Below are positions 9,501 through 17,715 of a DNA stretch of 64,000 nucleotides, in pieces. This stretch comes from Colimorpha_A sp045543555. Lineage in GTDB: Bacteria > Bacillota > Clostridia > Oscillospirales > CAG-272. How positions within the stretch are numbered: position 1 is the first letter of the stretch; the number at the start of each line of letters is the position of its first letter. Below the pieces are notes generated by a model. That model searched no databases and was not told the DNA's origin. It worked only from the letters and a program-made list of their open reading frames with translations. The position numbers were made by a program, and so were the translations under genes. The stretch lies in NCBI GenBank assembly GCA_045543555.1, contig JAZQMQ010000024.1:177812-241811 (forward strand). Direction: 5' to 3'.

Positions 9501-9896
9501 ATACATTTTCAGTTCATTTGACAGATCAAGCAGCGATTTAATGAAATTATCTGCAGAATCGAGCTCATTTTTGAAATATTTCAGATATGGTGCAACAGAA
9601 AAAAGCGCATCCCACATAATTAAGGCTTTAGTGCCGCGGGTTACGCTGTTATATGATATTCCGCCGTATTTTCTGAATACAGTATTGCAAAGACGTGTGA
9701 AATTCAGTACTTCAAGGCGCGTTTGAGGAATACCCTCATTTTGCAGATGAGAGCATAATCTGTCCTCAGAGATTAGTGCTTCCTGTTCCGGAACGAGAAG
9801 TATTACGTTCTTCCCGTTCCGGAGGTCATCGGTAATTTGACTCGTGATCAGAGTTGTTTTTCCGCTGCAGGCGGGGCCTATAATTATTTCAAACAT
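6600..9896 (-). CDS. addB: ATP-dependent helicase/deoxyribonuclease subunit B (AddB)
   Basis: A 1098-residue partner of AddA. The N-terminal Walker A (GPACSGKTT) is at residues about 7-15. The middle is an inactive helicase fold that reads Chi-like sequences in known AddB. The C-terminal RecB-type nuclease has VDYKTG near residue 912. Cysteines near 750 (LCSFNYQC) and near 1075 (CKYCPHRVIC) form the Fe-S staple known from AddB. The start lies 17 bases after the stop of the topoisomerase-like gene, which suggests one operon of three genes. Confidence 0.96.
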   Translation of the reverse strand: MFEIIIGPACSGKTTLITSQITDDLRNGKNVILLVPEQEALISEDRLCSHLQNEGIPQTRLEVLNFTRLCNTVFRKYGGISYNSVTRGTKALIMWDALFSVAPYLKYFKNELDSADNFIKSLLDLSNELKMYGVTAEALSSASEDLIEDDPLFANKLTDISLILTSYNSKLCTMGIDPSDNITKLDNILINNHFFSDYSVYIDSFDGFTPQQYNIIRHIIKDSQHCTITLTADDENKTYCFENVGKTLKDILRISNNEAKITKLPPLYGVRNSELEYLSDNLWSYNESLRMSEYHNGIKAVVCSDNYREAEFIASDIQKKIREGARYRDFAVIARRVDSYRGIVDAVFDKLNLPHRVFDKAILSEKTIFKMITSALQIKHGNWNLDDVMVYLKTGFSGISDDEQYKLQNYVFTWNISGSGWTSDEIWYMNPSGYSDTMTENDRAYLEEVNQIRNKVVLPLKKLHESLDGDMTVKDICTALYEFTVEIGVPEILENTKNDDEIRVYNCFCDSLDTMVNTIPEKKMGVKLFAALFTIVANENNFGTLPSLIDEITVGSAGQLRVSDIKHAYIVGLNEDSFPAKITEDSFFSDNDKAYLETCGINLSPSSSADIYNELFYFYRSASIPSETLTVTCAKNSLDGTVLRPSVAFNRVVHLFPDSLLSEDSISANDRIQSKTNALEHLSKLEGSLEGEAIRVALSSDSEIERYLSDATEPMIAPESENLSEDIIKDLFPKNMVLSQSKLDTFVLCSFNYQCKYTLSLKDQNQVTFSPRDTGNLIHRVLEKFFVKYTDCKTIAKRSNTELSDMIEDILNDYLRSIYGSNKLETISNRSLQLFSRLKKTLLILIRNLLNEFEQSEFSPRFFEYQIDPEGSDDSVASLKFPLPDGNYATIVGSVDRVDICKKDNDVYVRVVDYKTGTKEFSLSDIAMGLNLQMLLYLFSIWKDRTGSFKRAVGCEGNVYPAGVLYFKAVVPQISSVPHTDAETVYKTAAEKLTRNGLLLNDEEILRSMEKKLENKYIPIKLNKDGSIAKSSMNSLHTLEEMGSLMNSVMETVSSLAYEIKVGKADCNPIKDSKHDGCKYCPHRVICRNPEAFKTKKF

Positions 9897-9913
9897 ATTA
9901 TACTCCGATTATA

Positions 9914-11929
9914 TTAGTCGTCGTCAAAATCAAGATCGTCGAGATATTTCTGACCGTTTTTTGTTATAAATGCCTTTCTTGCGGGAAGGTCGTCGCCCAA
10001 TAATGTGTCAAAAATCACCGCAGTCTTTATTGCGTCCGCTTCTGTTACTTGGATAAGACGTCTTGTGGCAGGATTCATTGTTGTTTTCCACATCATTTCG
10101 GGTTCGTTTTCACCAAGCCCCTTTGATCGCTGGATAGTATATTTATTATTACCGAAGCTATCAATTATTTTTACTTTTTCAGCTTCATTGTACGCAAAGA
10201 AGGTCTCGTCCTTGCATGTTATCTCGTACAGAGGCGATTCGGCGATATAGATCTTTCCCATTTTGATGAGCGTGGGCAAGAGTCTGTAGAATAGCGTTAA
10301 TATAAGCGTTCTGATCTGGAATCCGTCCTTATCGGCATCTGTACAGATTATAATTTTGCTCCAACGCAGTGATTCGGGCGAGAAGGGAACAATATCCCCT
10401 TTAACCTTGCCCTTGATCTCAACTCCGCAACCGATTACTTTCAGCAGGTTAGTAATAATCTCGTTTTTGAAGATTTTATCATAAGGCGCTTTAAGGCAGT
10501 TAAGCGTTTTTCCTCTTACAGGGATTATAGCCTGAAATTCTGCTGATCGTCCTGTTTTACATGAACCGAGCGCAGAGTTACCCTCAACAATATAAAGCTC
10601 TCTTATTTCGGAATCTTTTGAACGGCAATTTACAAAGTTTTCAACGCGGTTTGCAACGTCCATTGAGCCCGTCAGCTTTTTCTTTATGTCGAGCCTTGTT
10701 TCTTCTGCTTTTTCACGGCTTCTCTTGTTAATTAAGACCTGTGTTGCGATTTTATCAGCCTCAAGAGGCTTTTCTGCGAAATAAACCTCGAGATTATGCT
10801 TGAGGAAGGAGGTCATAGCATCTGCAATGAAGGTGTTTGTTATTGATTTCTTTGTTTGATTTTCATAGGATGTTTGTGTCGAGAAGCTATTGGACACAAA
10901 TACAAGGCAGTCCTCTATATCAGAGAACGTGATCTTTGACTTGTTTTTTGCTTCATTCTTTAAGTATTTGCTTGAAGCTTTAATGTATTTATCAATTTCT
11001 GATACAAAAGCACTCTTGAGCGCTTTCTCGGGTGAACCACCGTGCTCAAGGAAGCTTGAGTTGTGATAATATTCGATTACGTTAACGTTATTTGAGAAGC
11101 AAAAAGCAACGTCTACCTTTAAAGTGTATTCATCCTTGTCATCTCGGTCTTTTCCTCTTGTCTCGGTCGACCAAGTAACCGGTGCAGTCATCGAATTTTC
11201 ACCCGCCAGCTCTGTAACATAGTCAATGATTCCGTTTTCATAAACAAAATCATATTCTTCAAAGCCATCGTCATTTTGCCATCTGAAATGGAAGCGAATT
11301 CCGGGGTTAACTACCGACTGCTTTTTGAGCATATCAAGGTAATACTCCTTCGGAATTGCTATGTCTGTAAAGACATCAAGGTCGGGTCTCCATCGCGTTA
11401 TTGTTCCGGTTCTGCGCTCTTTTTTTGAAAGCTCGGTAATTTGAAGCTCTGTACAAGGTTCGCCCTTTTCAAATTTAATGGTGTAGAGCTTGGTGTCCTT
11501 ATATGAGCTTACGTGCATATATTCAGAGCTGTACTGTGTAGCACAAGCGCCAAGACCGTTTAAGCCGAGGGAATATTTGTATGATGAAGCATCATCGTTG
11601 TTGTTATATTTACCGCCTGCATAAAGCTCGCAATATACAAGCTCCCAGTTGAACTTTCCTTCTTTTGCGTTGTAGTCGAGAGGTACACCACGGCCAAAGT
11701 CCTCAACTTCAATCGAGTGGTCGGAATACGCGGTGATAATAACAACGTTTCCGTATCCCTCTCTCGCTTCGTCAACAGAGTTGGAAATGATTTCAAACGC
11801 ACTGTGCTCACAGCCTTCAAGACCGTCTGATCCAAAGATGACTCCCGGACGTTTTCTGACTCTGTCCGCGCCTTTTAATGACACAATACTTTGATCGTCG
11901 TATTCGTTTTTAATTCCTTTTACCGCCAT
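9914..11929 (-). CDS. Divergent type IIA topoisomerase ATPase (GyrB/ParE-like) subunit without an adjacent A subunit
   Basis: A 671-residue protein with the full B-subunit layout. The GHKL ATPase comes first: motif N SNSVDEAREG, then DFGRGVP where most GyrB have DNGRG, then LNGLGA. A transducer domain follows, and then TOPRIM with EGNSALGS near residue 448 (usual EGDSAGGS) and DADKDG near 533. The TOPRIM acidic residues are kept, so it should bind metal. The C-terminus ends in an acidic tail. Length is normal for GyrB/ParE. These enzymes need a GyrA/ParC partner, usually encoded next door, but here the next gene is addB. It may be a third, accessory type IIA enzyme known in some clostridia; I cannot say whether it is GyrB, ParE or neither. 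Confidence 0.85.
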   Translation of the reverse strand: MAVKGIKNEYDDQSIVSLKGADRVRKRPGVIFGSDGLEGCEHSAFEIISNSVDEAREGYGNVVIITAYSDHSIEVEDFGRGVPLDYNAKEGKFNWELVYCELYAGGKYNNNDDASSYKYSLGLNGLGACATQYSSEYMHVSSYKDTKLYTIKFEKGEPCTELQITELSKKERRTGTITRWRPDLDVFTDIAIPKEYYLDMLKKQSVVNPGIRFHFRWQNDDGFEEYDFVYENGIIDYVTELAGENSMTAPVTWSTETRGKDRDDKDEYTLKVDVAFCFSNNVNVIEYYHNSSFLEHGGSPEKALKSAFVSEIDKYIKASSKYLKNEAKNKSKITFSDIEDCLVFVSNSFSTQTSYENQTKKSITNTFIADAMTSFLKHNLEVYFAEKPLEADKIATQVLINKRSREKAEETRLDIKKKLTGSMDVANRVENFVNCRSKDSEIRELYIVEGNSALGSCKTGRSAEFQAIIPVRGKTLNCLKAPYDKIFKNEIITNLLKVIGCGVEIKGKVKGDIVPFSPESLRWSKIIICTDADKDGFQIRTLILTLFYRLLPTLIKMGKIYIAESPLYEITCKDETFFAYNEAEKVKIIDSFGNNKYTIQRSKGLGENEPEMMWKTTMNPATRRLIQVTEADAIKTAVIFDTLLGDDLPARKAFITKNGQKYLDDLDFDDD

Positions 11930-11966
11930 ATTTTTGACCGTACCTTTTCTGAATTTAAAAAATTAC

Positions 11967-11995
11967 TTGAAAAACTTTTATATATATGATATATT
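11967..11995 (+). promoter_or_regulatory. Promoter of the QueG-like gene, suggesting a leaderless transcript
   Basis: TTGAAA (11967-11972), 17-base spacer, TATATT (11990-11995). The expected transcription start, 6-8 bases on, coincides with the ATG at 12002. Confidence 0.6.
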
Positions 11996-12001
11996 GTTTA
12001 C

Positions 12002-12793
12002 ATGAAAACAATATTTAAATTAATTTTTGATGATGAGAAAATTGAATATTTCGGTATAATACCGTTTTCGTCCTGCAAGATAATTAATCAAAATTTACTT
12101 GATAGAAGCATTGTTGGATGGACCCCCAAAAGCGTTGTTATGATGTTGATACCATACTATTCGGGAGAGTATGAAGGCAGAAATATCTCGCTTTATGCAG
12201 TGCCGAAGGACTACCATCTATATTTTAAAGAGATGTACAGTAGAGTCATTCCGAAACTGAAAGAAGCTTATCCAAATGCGAATTTTATCTCTTTTGCAGA
12301 TCATTCTCCCATAGGTGAAACATATGCCGCCTGCTTGGCAGGACTGGGATTTATCGGTGACAAATTTCAGCTTATAAACGAAAAATACGGTTCACACGTG
12401 TTTATTGGTGAAATAATTACAGATATTGAATTTGATAAGTATGATGAATTTGACATTATGTTCTGTGAGCACTGCGGACAATGCTCCGATAAATGCCCTT
12501 CAAGTGATGTGTGCTTTTCAGAGATCACGCAAAAAAAGGGCGAACTAACTTTGGGTGAAGAAAAACTGATACGCGAACAAAAATGCGTGTGGGGATGTGA
12601 TGTGTGCCGTACAGTCTGTCCTCATAATGAAAATATTGCCATTACCCCAATAGATTTTTTTAAATGCGATTTGACTGCTGTCGTTGATGAATCAATGATC
12701 AATGAAATGAGCAAGGAAGAATTCAGGTCGCGCGCTTATGGATGGAAGGGAAAAAGCGCCATAATACGCAATATAAGGTTGCTAAGTAGATAG
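12002..12793 (+). CDS. QueG-like 4Fe-4S double-cluster protein (epoxyqueuosine reductase family)
   Basis: A 263-residue protein with two ferredoxin-type cysteine clusters: CEHCGQCSDKCPS near residues 157-169 and CVWGCDVCRTVCPHN near 197-211. The upstream part contains ADHSPIGETYAACLAGLGFIG, the cobalamin-binding-type region found in QueG. QueG reduces epoxyqueuosine to queuosine in tRNA. This protein is shorter than classical QueG (about 310-380) and lacks its C-terminal HEAT-like region, so a different reductive role is possible. No ribosome binding site precedes the ATG. It is transcribed alone and ends at a strong terminator. Confidence 0.75.
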   Translation: MKTIFKLIFDDEKIEYFGIIPFSSCKIINQNLLDRSIVGWTPKSVVMMLIPYYSGEYEGRNISLYAVPKDYHLYFKEMYSRVIPKLKEAYPNANFISFADHSPIGETYAACLAGLGFIGDKFQLINEKYGSHVFIGEIITDIEFDKYDEFDIMFCEHCGQCSDKCPSSDVCFSEITQKKGELTLGEEKLIREQKCVWGCDVCRTVCPHNENIAITPIDFFKCDLTAVVDESMINEMSKEEFRSRAYGWKGKSAIIRNIRLLSR

Positions 12794-12830
12794 CAAACAC
12801 ATTATATTGTATCACAATACGTAAGTTATG

Positions 12831-12866
12831 TCAACTACCGAGCACAATGCGGTAGTTGATTTTTTA
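12831..12866 (+). terminator. Rho-independent terminator after the QueG-like gene
   Basis: Stem TCAACTACCG (12831-12840) pairs with CGGTAGTTGA (12850-12859), followed by six T residues. Confidence 0.85.
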
Positions 12867-12875
12867 GCTGTTTTA

Positions 12876-12904
12876 TTGACATTTTATAAGATTTATGATA
12901 CTAT
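12876..12904 (+). promoter_or_regulatory. Promoter of pcrA
   Basis: TTGACA (12876-12881), 17-base spacer, TACTAT (12899-12904), about 60 bases before the start codon. Confidence 0.7.
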
Positions 12905-12963
12905 TCTTCATAGACACATAACTATTTACAGCTTTTTGGTGCGCAATTTTTTTCGGAGGGAAA

Positions 12964-15336
12964 ATGGAAGATACAATTAAATCTGATTTTTTTAAAATTA
13001 AAAAAGAACTGTTTAACAAGCTATATGACAATCTGAATAAAGAGCAAAGAGAGGCGGTTTTATCGGTAAACGGTCCGCTTCTTGTTCTCGCAGGAGCCGG
13101 TACTGGTAAAACAACAGTACTTGTTAACAGAATAGCTCATATAATTCGTTACGGTAATGCATATGAGAGTAATTTTGTTCCTGCTAATATTACGGATAAC
13201 AAGTTGAACGAATTAAGAGGCGCTCTCGACCTTTCAAAAGTTGAGATAGCTGAAGTTTTGAATGAATTTATATCGGATCCTTGTCCTCCGTGGGCAATGT
13301 TATGTATTACATTTACTAACAAAGCTGCAAATGAGATGAAAGAGCGTCTTTCAAGACTCATCGGTTCTGAATATTCTGATCAGATATGGGCAGGAACATT
13401 CCATTCTGTATGCGTCAGACTTTTAAGAAAATTCGGCGATTCTATCGGATATTCTAGTAATTTTACAATATACGATTCCGACGATTCAAAGCGACTAATT
13501 TTGTCATGTATTAAGGAACTGAATATAGACGAAAAGGGTTTGCCTGCAAAAACGGTTCAAAATCATATAAGCTCACTTAAAAATAAGCTTAAGACCCCTT
13601 CGGATTTTCATGCTGAAATCGGTTCCGACTTCAAATATAATCAAATTGCATCTGTTTATACACTTTATCAGAAAAAGCTGCGTGACGCCAATGCTTTTGA
13701 TTTTGACGATATTATTATGCAGACCGTTAGACTTTTAAATGAAAATGATGACGCAAGATGCTACTGTCAAAACAGATTTAAATACGTTAGTGTAGATGAA
13801 TTTCAGGATACTAACTATGCACAACTAAAGCTCGTTGAACTTTTAAGCGGTAGATATAGAAATCTTATGGTGGTAGGAGACGACGATCAGAGTATTTATA
13901 AATTCAGGGGTGCTACGATAGAGAATATATTAACCTTTGATAAAGAATACGCTGACGCAAAAGTAATCCGTCTTGAACGCAATTACAGATCCACATCAAA
14001 TATCCTTAATGCCGCAAACAGCGTTATTGCAAACAACTGCTCCCGACATGATAAATCTCTGCGCACCGATAGAGAGCACGGCGAAAAGATCGTGTTAAAA
14101 AAGTGTGAAAACCAGAACGATGAATCAAGATTCATAATAAATAAAATTATGGAAATGGTAATTCGGGAAAAGAAAAAGTACTCTGATTTTGCAGTTCTCT
14201 ACAGAATGAATGCACAATCACAGAATCTCGAACAGTTCTTCGTTCGAAGCGGAATCCCGCATAAGGTTATTGGCGGACAGCGTTTCTATGAACGTAAAGA
14301 AATTAAGGATATAATGTCTTATTTGGCGGTAGTAAATAATCACGCAGATGATTTAAGATTAAAGCGAATTATAAATGAGCCGAAAAGAAAGATCGGTGAT
14401 AAGACTGTAGCTGATATTGAGTATCTTTCTCAGCTTTACGGTGTACCTATGCTTAGTATTATGGCTGAAGCATCTAAATATCCTCAGATCTGTAAAAACG
14501 CACCGAAATTACAGGACTTCGTTGCGCTGATTGATGAGCTTACAGAAATTTCATTGAACGGTAGCCTGTCTGAACTGTTTGAGGATACTATCGTAAAGAG
14601 TGGCTACAAAGCAATGCTCTTAAGCGGTGGAGAAGAAGAGGCTGATAGATTAAATAACGTACAGGAGTTAATTTCAACAGCTGTTGATTATGAAAAACAA
14701 AAGGGAGAGGACGCAACGCTTGCAAATTATCTTGAAGAAGTTGCACTCCTTTCAGATGTCGATGCACTTGACGACGAAGGAAACCACGTCGCCTTAATGA
14801 CCGTTCATAGCGCAAAGGGACTTGAATTTCCGATCGTTTTCATTCCCGGACTCGAAGAAGGAATATTCCCGGGTACACAGTCATCATTTTCCGACGATGA
14901 GATTGAAGAAGAAAGACGTCTTGCTTACGTCGCAATAACAAGAGCTAAGGATAAGCTTTTCTTGACACATACAAGAGAGCGGCTTATGTACGGAAGAACG
15001 CAGTATAATCCGGTCTCAAGATTTGTAACTGAAATTGATGAAAATTGTATTGTCTCATACGATGATAAGCCAAATAATGATTCAAGTGAGTACAGACCTC
15101 GTTCGCAAAGGCATACTATTTCAAGTGAATTTTACAATAAGCCTATTGTAGAGACTCAAAAGAAAACTTCATTTGAGCGTTTTTCAGCTGGCGATCGTGT
15201 TTGTCATCTGACTTTTGGCTTAGGAACGGTATTGTCTGCCAAAGCAATGGGAACCGACATACTGTACGAAATAGCTTTTGATGACGTTGGAACAAAAAAA
15301 TTAATGGCAACATACGCAAAGCTTCGTAAAGCATAA
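12964..15336 (+). CDS. pcrA: ATP-dependent DNA helicase PcrA/UvrD
   Basis: A 790-residue superfamily 1A 3'-5' helicase used in repair and plasmid replication and to clear RecA. The ATG at 12964 follows CGGAGGG. Walker A (LAGAGTGKTT) is near residues 42-51, motif II (VDEFQDTN) near 276, motif III/IV (DDQSIYKFRGA) near 310, motif V (VHSAKGLEFPIVF) near 615 and motif VI (VAITRAKDKL) near 658. An extra stretch of roughly 45 residues lies between motif I and motif Ia (residues about 60-105). The C-terminal 50 residues (VCHLTFGLGTVL to KLRKA) form the Tudor-like domain that contacts RNA polymerase in PcrA. It is monocistronic. Confidence 0.96.
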   Translation: MEDTIKSDFFKIKKELFNKLYDNLNKEQREAVLSVNGPLLVLAGAGTGKTTVLVNRIAHIIRYGNAYESNFVPANITDNKLNELRGALDLSKVEIAEVLNEFISDPCPPWAMLCITFTNKAANEMKERLSRLIGSEYSDQIWAGTFHSVCVRLLRKFGDSIGYSSNFTIYDSDDSKRLILSCIKELNIDEKGLPAKTVQNHISSLKNKLKTPSDFHAEIGSDFKYNQIASVYTLYQKKLRDANAFDFDDIIMQTVRLLNENDDARCYCQNRFKYVSVDEFQDTNYAQLKLVELLSGRYRNLMVVGDDDQSIYKFRGATIENILTFDKEYADAKVIRLERNYRSTSNILNAANSVIANNCSRHDKSLRTDREHGEKIVLKKCENQNDESRFIINKIMEMVIREKKKYSDFAVLYRMNAQSQNLEQFFVRSGIPHKVIGGQRFYERKEIKDIMSYLAVVNNHADDLRLKRIINEPKRKIGDKTVADIEYLSQLYGVPMLSIMAEASKYPQICKNAPKLQDFVALIDELTEISLNGSLSELFEDTIVKSGYKAMLLSGGEEEADRLNNVQELISTAVDYEKQKGEDATLANYLEEVALLSDVDALDDEGNHVALMTVHSAKGLEFPIVFIPGLEEGIFPGTQSSFSDDEIEEERRLAYVAITRAKDKLFLTHTRERLMYGRTQYNPVSRFVTEIDENCIVSYDDKPNNDSSEYRPRSQRHTISSEFYNKPIVETQKKTSFERFSAGDRVCHLTFGLGTVLSAKAMGTDILYEIAFDDVGTKKLMATYAKLRKA

Positions 15337-15366
15337 AAAATAAGCCGCAAATTGCGGCTTATTTTT
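15337..15366. terminator. Bidirectional terminator between pcrA and the SDR gene
   Basis: Inverted repeat AAAATAAGCCGCAA (15337-15350) and TTGCGGCTTATTTT (15352-15365), A-rich on the left and T-rich on the right, so it serves both convergent genes. Confidence 0.85.
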
Positions 15367-15377
15367 TAAATACGATT

Positions 15378-16433
15378 TTAGTTGAGCATCGACTGTCCGC
15401 CTGTTACGGGGATAGCCTGACCTGTCTCGTAATCCTGTTCACAAACGTAGAAGATAGCTCTTGCAACGTCCATGGTGCGGCAACCGCGGTTGAGCGGAAC
15501 CTTGCTTTCGTAGAAACGAAGAACGTCTTGAGTTGTTTTTGCGCCGGGAACCTTTCCTGCCTTGAGGTACTGAACGAGAAGTCCCTTCTCGGGGTCTGTC
15601 CACAAAGGACCTTCAAGGAAGTTACCGGGGCAGATTGCGTTGACCTTGATATTGAAGGGCGCGAGCTCGAGCGCGAAGCTCTGTGTAAGACCGATTCCGC
15701 CGAACTTACTTCCGGAATATGCAAAATTCTTATTTGAACCGTCGAGCCCCGACTTGCTGTTGATAGCTATAATATCGTACATCTTTTCGGGAGCGAAGCG
15801 ATGCTGGATCTTCATAACAGCTGCTGCATATTTAGTGCAGAGGAAGTAAGCGGTGTAGTTAACAGCGGTAACTAGCTCAAAATTTGCTCTTGTCATTTCT
15901 TCAAGGCTTCCTGCACGAACGATACCCGCATTATTAACGAATATGTCAACTCCACCGAATGCAAGAACGGTAGCATCGAGCATTTCCTTAACTGAATCCT
16001 CGTCAGAAACGTTAGCTTTAACTGCAATAGCGTTTCCAAGTTCGTTAGCGGTTGCAAGAGCACCGTCGTAATTCATATCAGCAATAACGAGATACGCACC
16101 CTCAGCGATCATAGCCTCGGCAATACCTTTACCAAATCCCTGAGCGCCTCCTGTTACAACGGCGACCTTGCCTGCAAGTCTACCCTTGTTTTCGGTCTTG
16201 GTGCAAATGAATGAGCCAATACCCTCAACAGTAATGGCATCGGGAGTGCCCTCGTCAACTACGTATGCCTTAACGCAGGCGGAAAGAGAAGCGTCGTCAA
16301 GATCTGCGGGGATAGAAAGAACGTTTCCGTTTACCTCTTCCTCTGTAAATTTAAGGTTAACACTACAGTCAGCTGAGAGAAGTGTACGGAGGGCGGGTGC
16401 GATAAGCACTGCTTTTTCAACATTAGCGTTCAT
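15378..16433 (-). CDS. SDR-family dehydrogenase with an N-terminal aldolase-like remnant (sorbitol-6-phosphate dehydrogenase-like)
   Basis: A 351-residue protein. Residues from about 85 on form a classical Rossmann short-chain dehydrogenase: TGGAQGFGKG near 93-102, NNAGI, and the YSGSK catalytic pair near 240. This core resembles sorbitol-6-phosphate 2-dehydrogenases and the dehydrogenase half of aldolase-SDR fusions. The first 80 or so residues are not part of the SDR fold. Their end (DAITVEGIGSFICTKTEN) looks like the last strands of a class II aldolase, as in bifunctional RhaD-type fusions. A CGGAGG site lies 8-9 bases upstream of the start. It follows the sorE-like gene by 19 bases, so both likely act on one sugar phosphate. 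The substrate is inferred. Confidence 0.75.
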   Translation of the reverse strand: MNANVEKAVLIAPALRTLLSADCSVNLKFTEEEVNGNVLSIPADLDDASLSACVKAYVVDEGTPDAITVEGIGSFICTKTENKGRLAGKVAVVTGGAQGFGKGIAEAMIAEGAYLVIADMNYDGALATANELGNAIAVKANVSDEDSVKEMLDATVLAFGGVDIFVNNAGIVRAGSLEEMTRANFELVTAVNYTAYFLCTKYAAAVMKIQHRFAPEKMYDIIAINSKSGLDGSNKNFAYSGSKFGGIGLTQSFALELAPFNIKVNAICPGNFLEGPLWTDPEKGLLVQYLKAGKVPGAKTTQDVLRFYESKVPLNRGCRTMDVARAIFYVCEQDYETGQAIPVTGGQSMLN

Positions 16434-16452
16434 TGTGTATTACCTCCGAATG

Positions 16453-17715
16453 TCAGATCGCTTTTGCGTTTGCAAGAAGATACTTTTCAGCCTCAGCGGA
16501 CCACAGACCGTTGTTAGCTGCTACGATCTTAGCAAGCTCTGCGTAGATGGGATCAGTCTTTCCAAGCTCATTTAGGTCAGAAAGTGCTGTGAGGGGCATA
16601 GAAATATTGTTATAGATAAGCTTCTTACCGCCTGGGATCTTGTCGAGGTTGAGAACGGTATCGATAACTGCATCAAGACCGCCGACGTGAGTGATCATTG
16701 CGGAGGGATTCATTCTTCCGTCGCTCATCATTTCGATGGACTCGATCATATCGTCTGTATTACCGCCGGAGTTTCCACATACGTGGGTAAAGCTGTAGTG
16801 AACGTTGTAGAAATTGAACATTGCAGAGAATGCGTTGTTGGTGGGTCCTGCAAAGAAGTTGAGACAGCCGTCGCGTCCGAGAACACTGTCGCCAAGCTCA
16901 ACAACGGGCTTAACGGGAGCGTAAACGAATACGTCATCGTAGCCCTTGCCGTAGGTAAGTGACATAAGATAATCGTGAGCGTTTTCAACCTCGTTAGTGT
17001 TTACATAAACAAGCTTGACACCGTTCTTTGCAGCTTCTTCAACTGTGAGAATCGAAGCAGCTCTGTCAAGGCGAGCAGTGTCGATATCGGTAACTACGAG
17101 AAGGCCGGGCTTTCTGTCGCAGTGGATTGCGTAATCAATAGCTCCGAGACCCATGGGACCCGCTGCAGCCATAAGAATACAGTTACCGCCCTCAACAATT
17201 CCCATTTCGTGCTTATATACACCGGGAGTTGTGTGATAATTTACGTGATAGCCGCCTATAATGCAGGATACGGGCTCGGCAAGGGAGCCGTAGAAATAAC
17301 TGTCGCTATTGTAGGGAAGAAGGCAGTTTAATTCCATTACTTCGTGAGGAATTATTATGTATTGAGAGTTACCGCCGATGTACTTATATGAATAACCGGG
17401 GGAATAGAGTGAGCCCTTATAGTTAAGTGCGGGCTGAATTACATACTTATCTCCAGCCTTGTACTTGTCCTGCCACTTTGCGCCTACCTTGAGGATCACG
17501 CCGCAGAACTCGTGTCCTACGATAACGGGATTGGTTGCAACGTCATCGGGAACTCTCTTATGCTTAGTTCCCTGAATTGCTGCCTTGTGAGTGGACATAC
17601 ATACACTGTCAGAAATAACATTCGCAAGTATTTCGTCGTCCTTGATCTCGGGAAGTTCAAATTCCTCGAGACGAAGATCGTTTTCTCCGTATAAACGGAC
17701 TGCTTTAGTTTTCAT
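16453..17715 (-). CDS. Zinc-type alcohol dehydrogenase, L-sorbose-1-phosphate reductase-like
   Basis: A 420-residue medium-chain dehydrogenase. The catalytic-zinc cysteine (DSVCMSTHK) is near residue 38 and GHEFCG near 67. The Rossmann glycine motif is AAAGPMGLGAIDYA. Overall sequence and length resemble SorE, which reduces L-sorbose 1-phosphate to glucitol 6-phosphate; the next gene product (an SDR) could then oxidise this to fructose 6-phosphate. No PTS or other sugar transporter is adjacent, which weakens that assignment. The ATG at 17715 lies inside the end of the upstream DUF3006 frame and has AGAGGAG about 7 bases before it. Expect translational coupling. Confidence 0.75.
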   Translation of the reverse strand: MKTKAVRLYGENDLRLEEFELPEIKDDEILANVISDSVCMSTHKAAIQGTKHKRVPDDVATNPVIVGHEFCGVILKVGAKWQDKYKAGDKYVIQPALNYKGSLYSPGYSYKYIGGNSQYIIIPHEVMELNCLLPYNSDSYFYGSLAEPVSCIIGGYHVNYHTTPGVYKHEMGIVEGGNCILMAAAGPMGLGAIDYAIHCDRKPGLLVVTDIDTARLDRAASILTVEEAAKNGVKLVYVNTNEVENAHDYLMSLTYGKGYDDVFVYAPVKPVVELGDSVLGRDGCLNFFAGPTNNAFSAMFNFYNVHYSFTHVCGNSGGNTDDMIESIEMMSDGRMNPSAMITHVGGLDAVIDTVLNLDKIPGGKKLIYNNISMPLTALSDLNELGKTDPIYAELAKIVAANNGLWSAEAEKYLLANAKAI

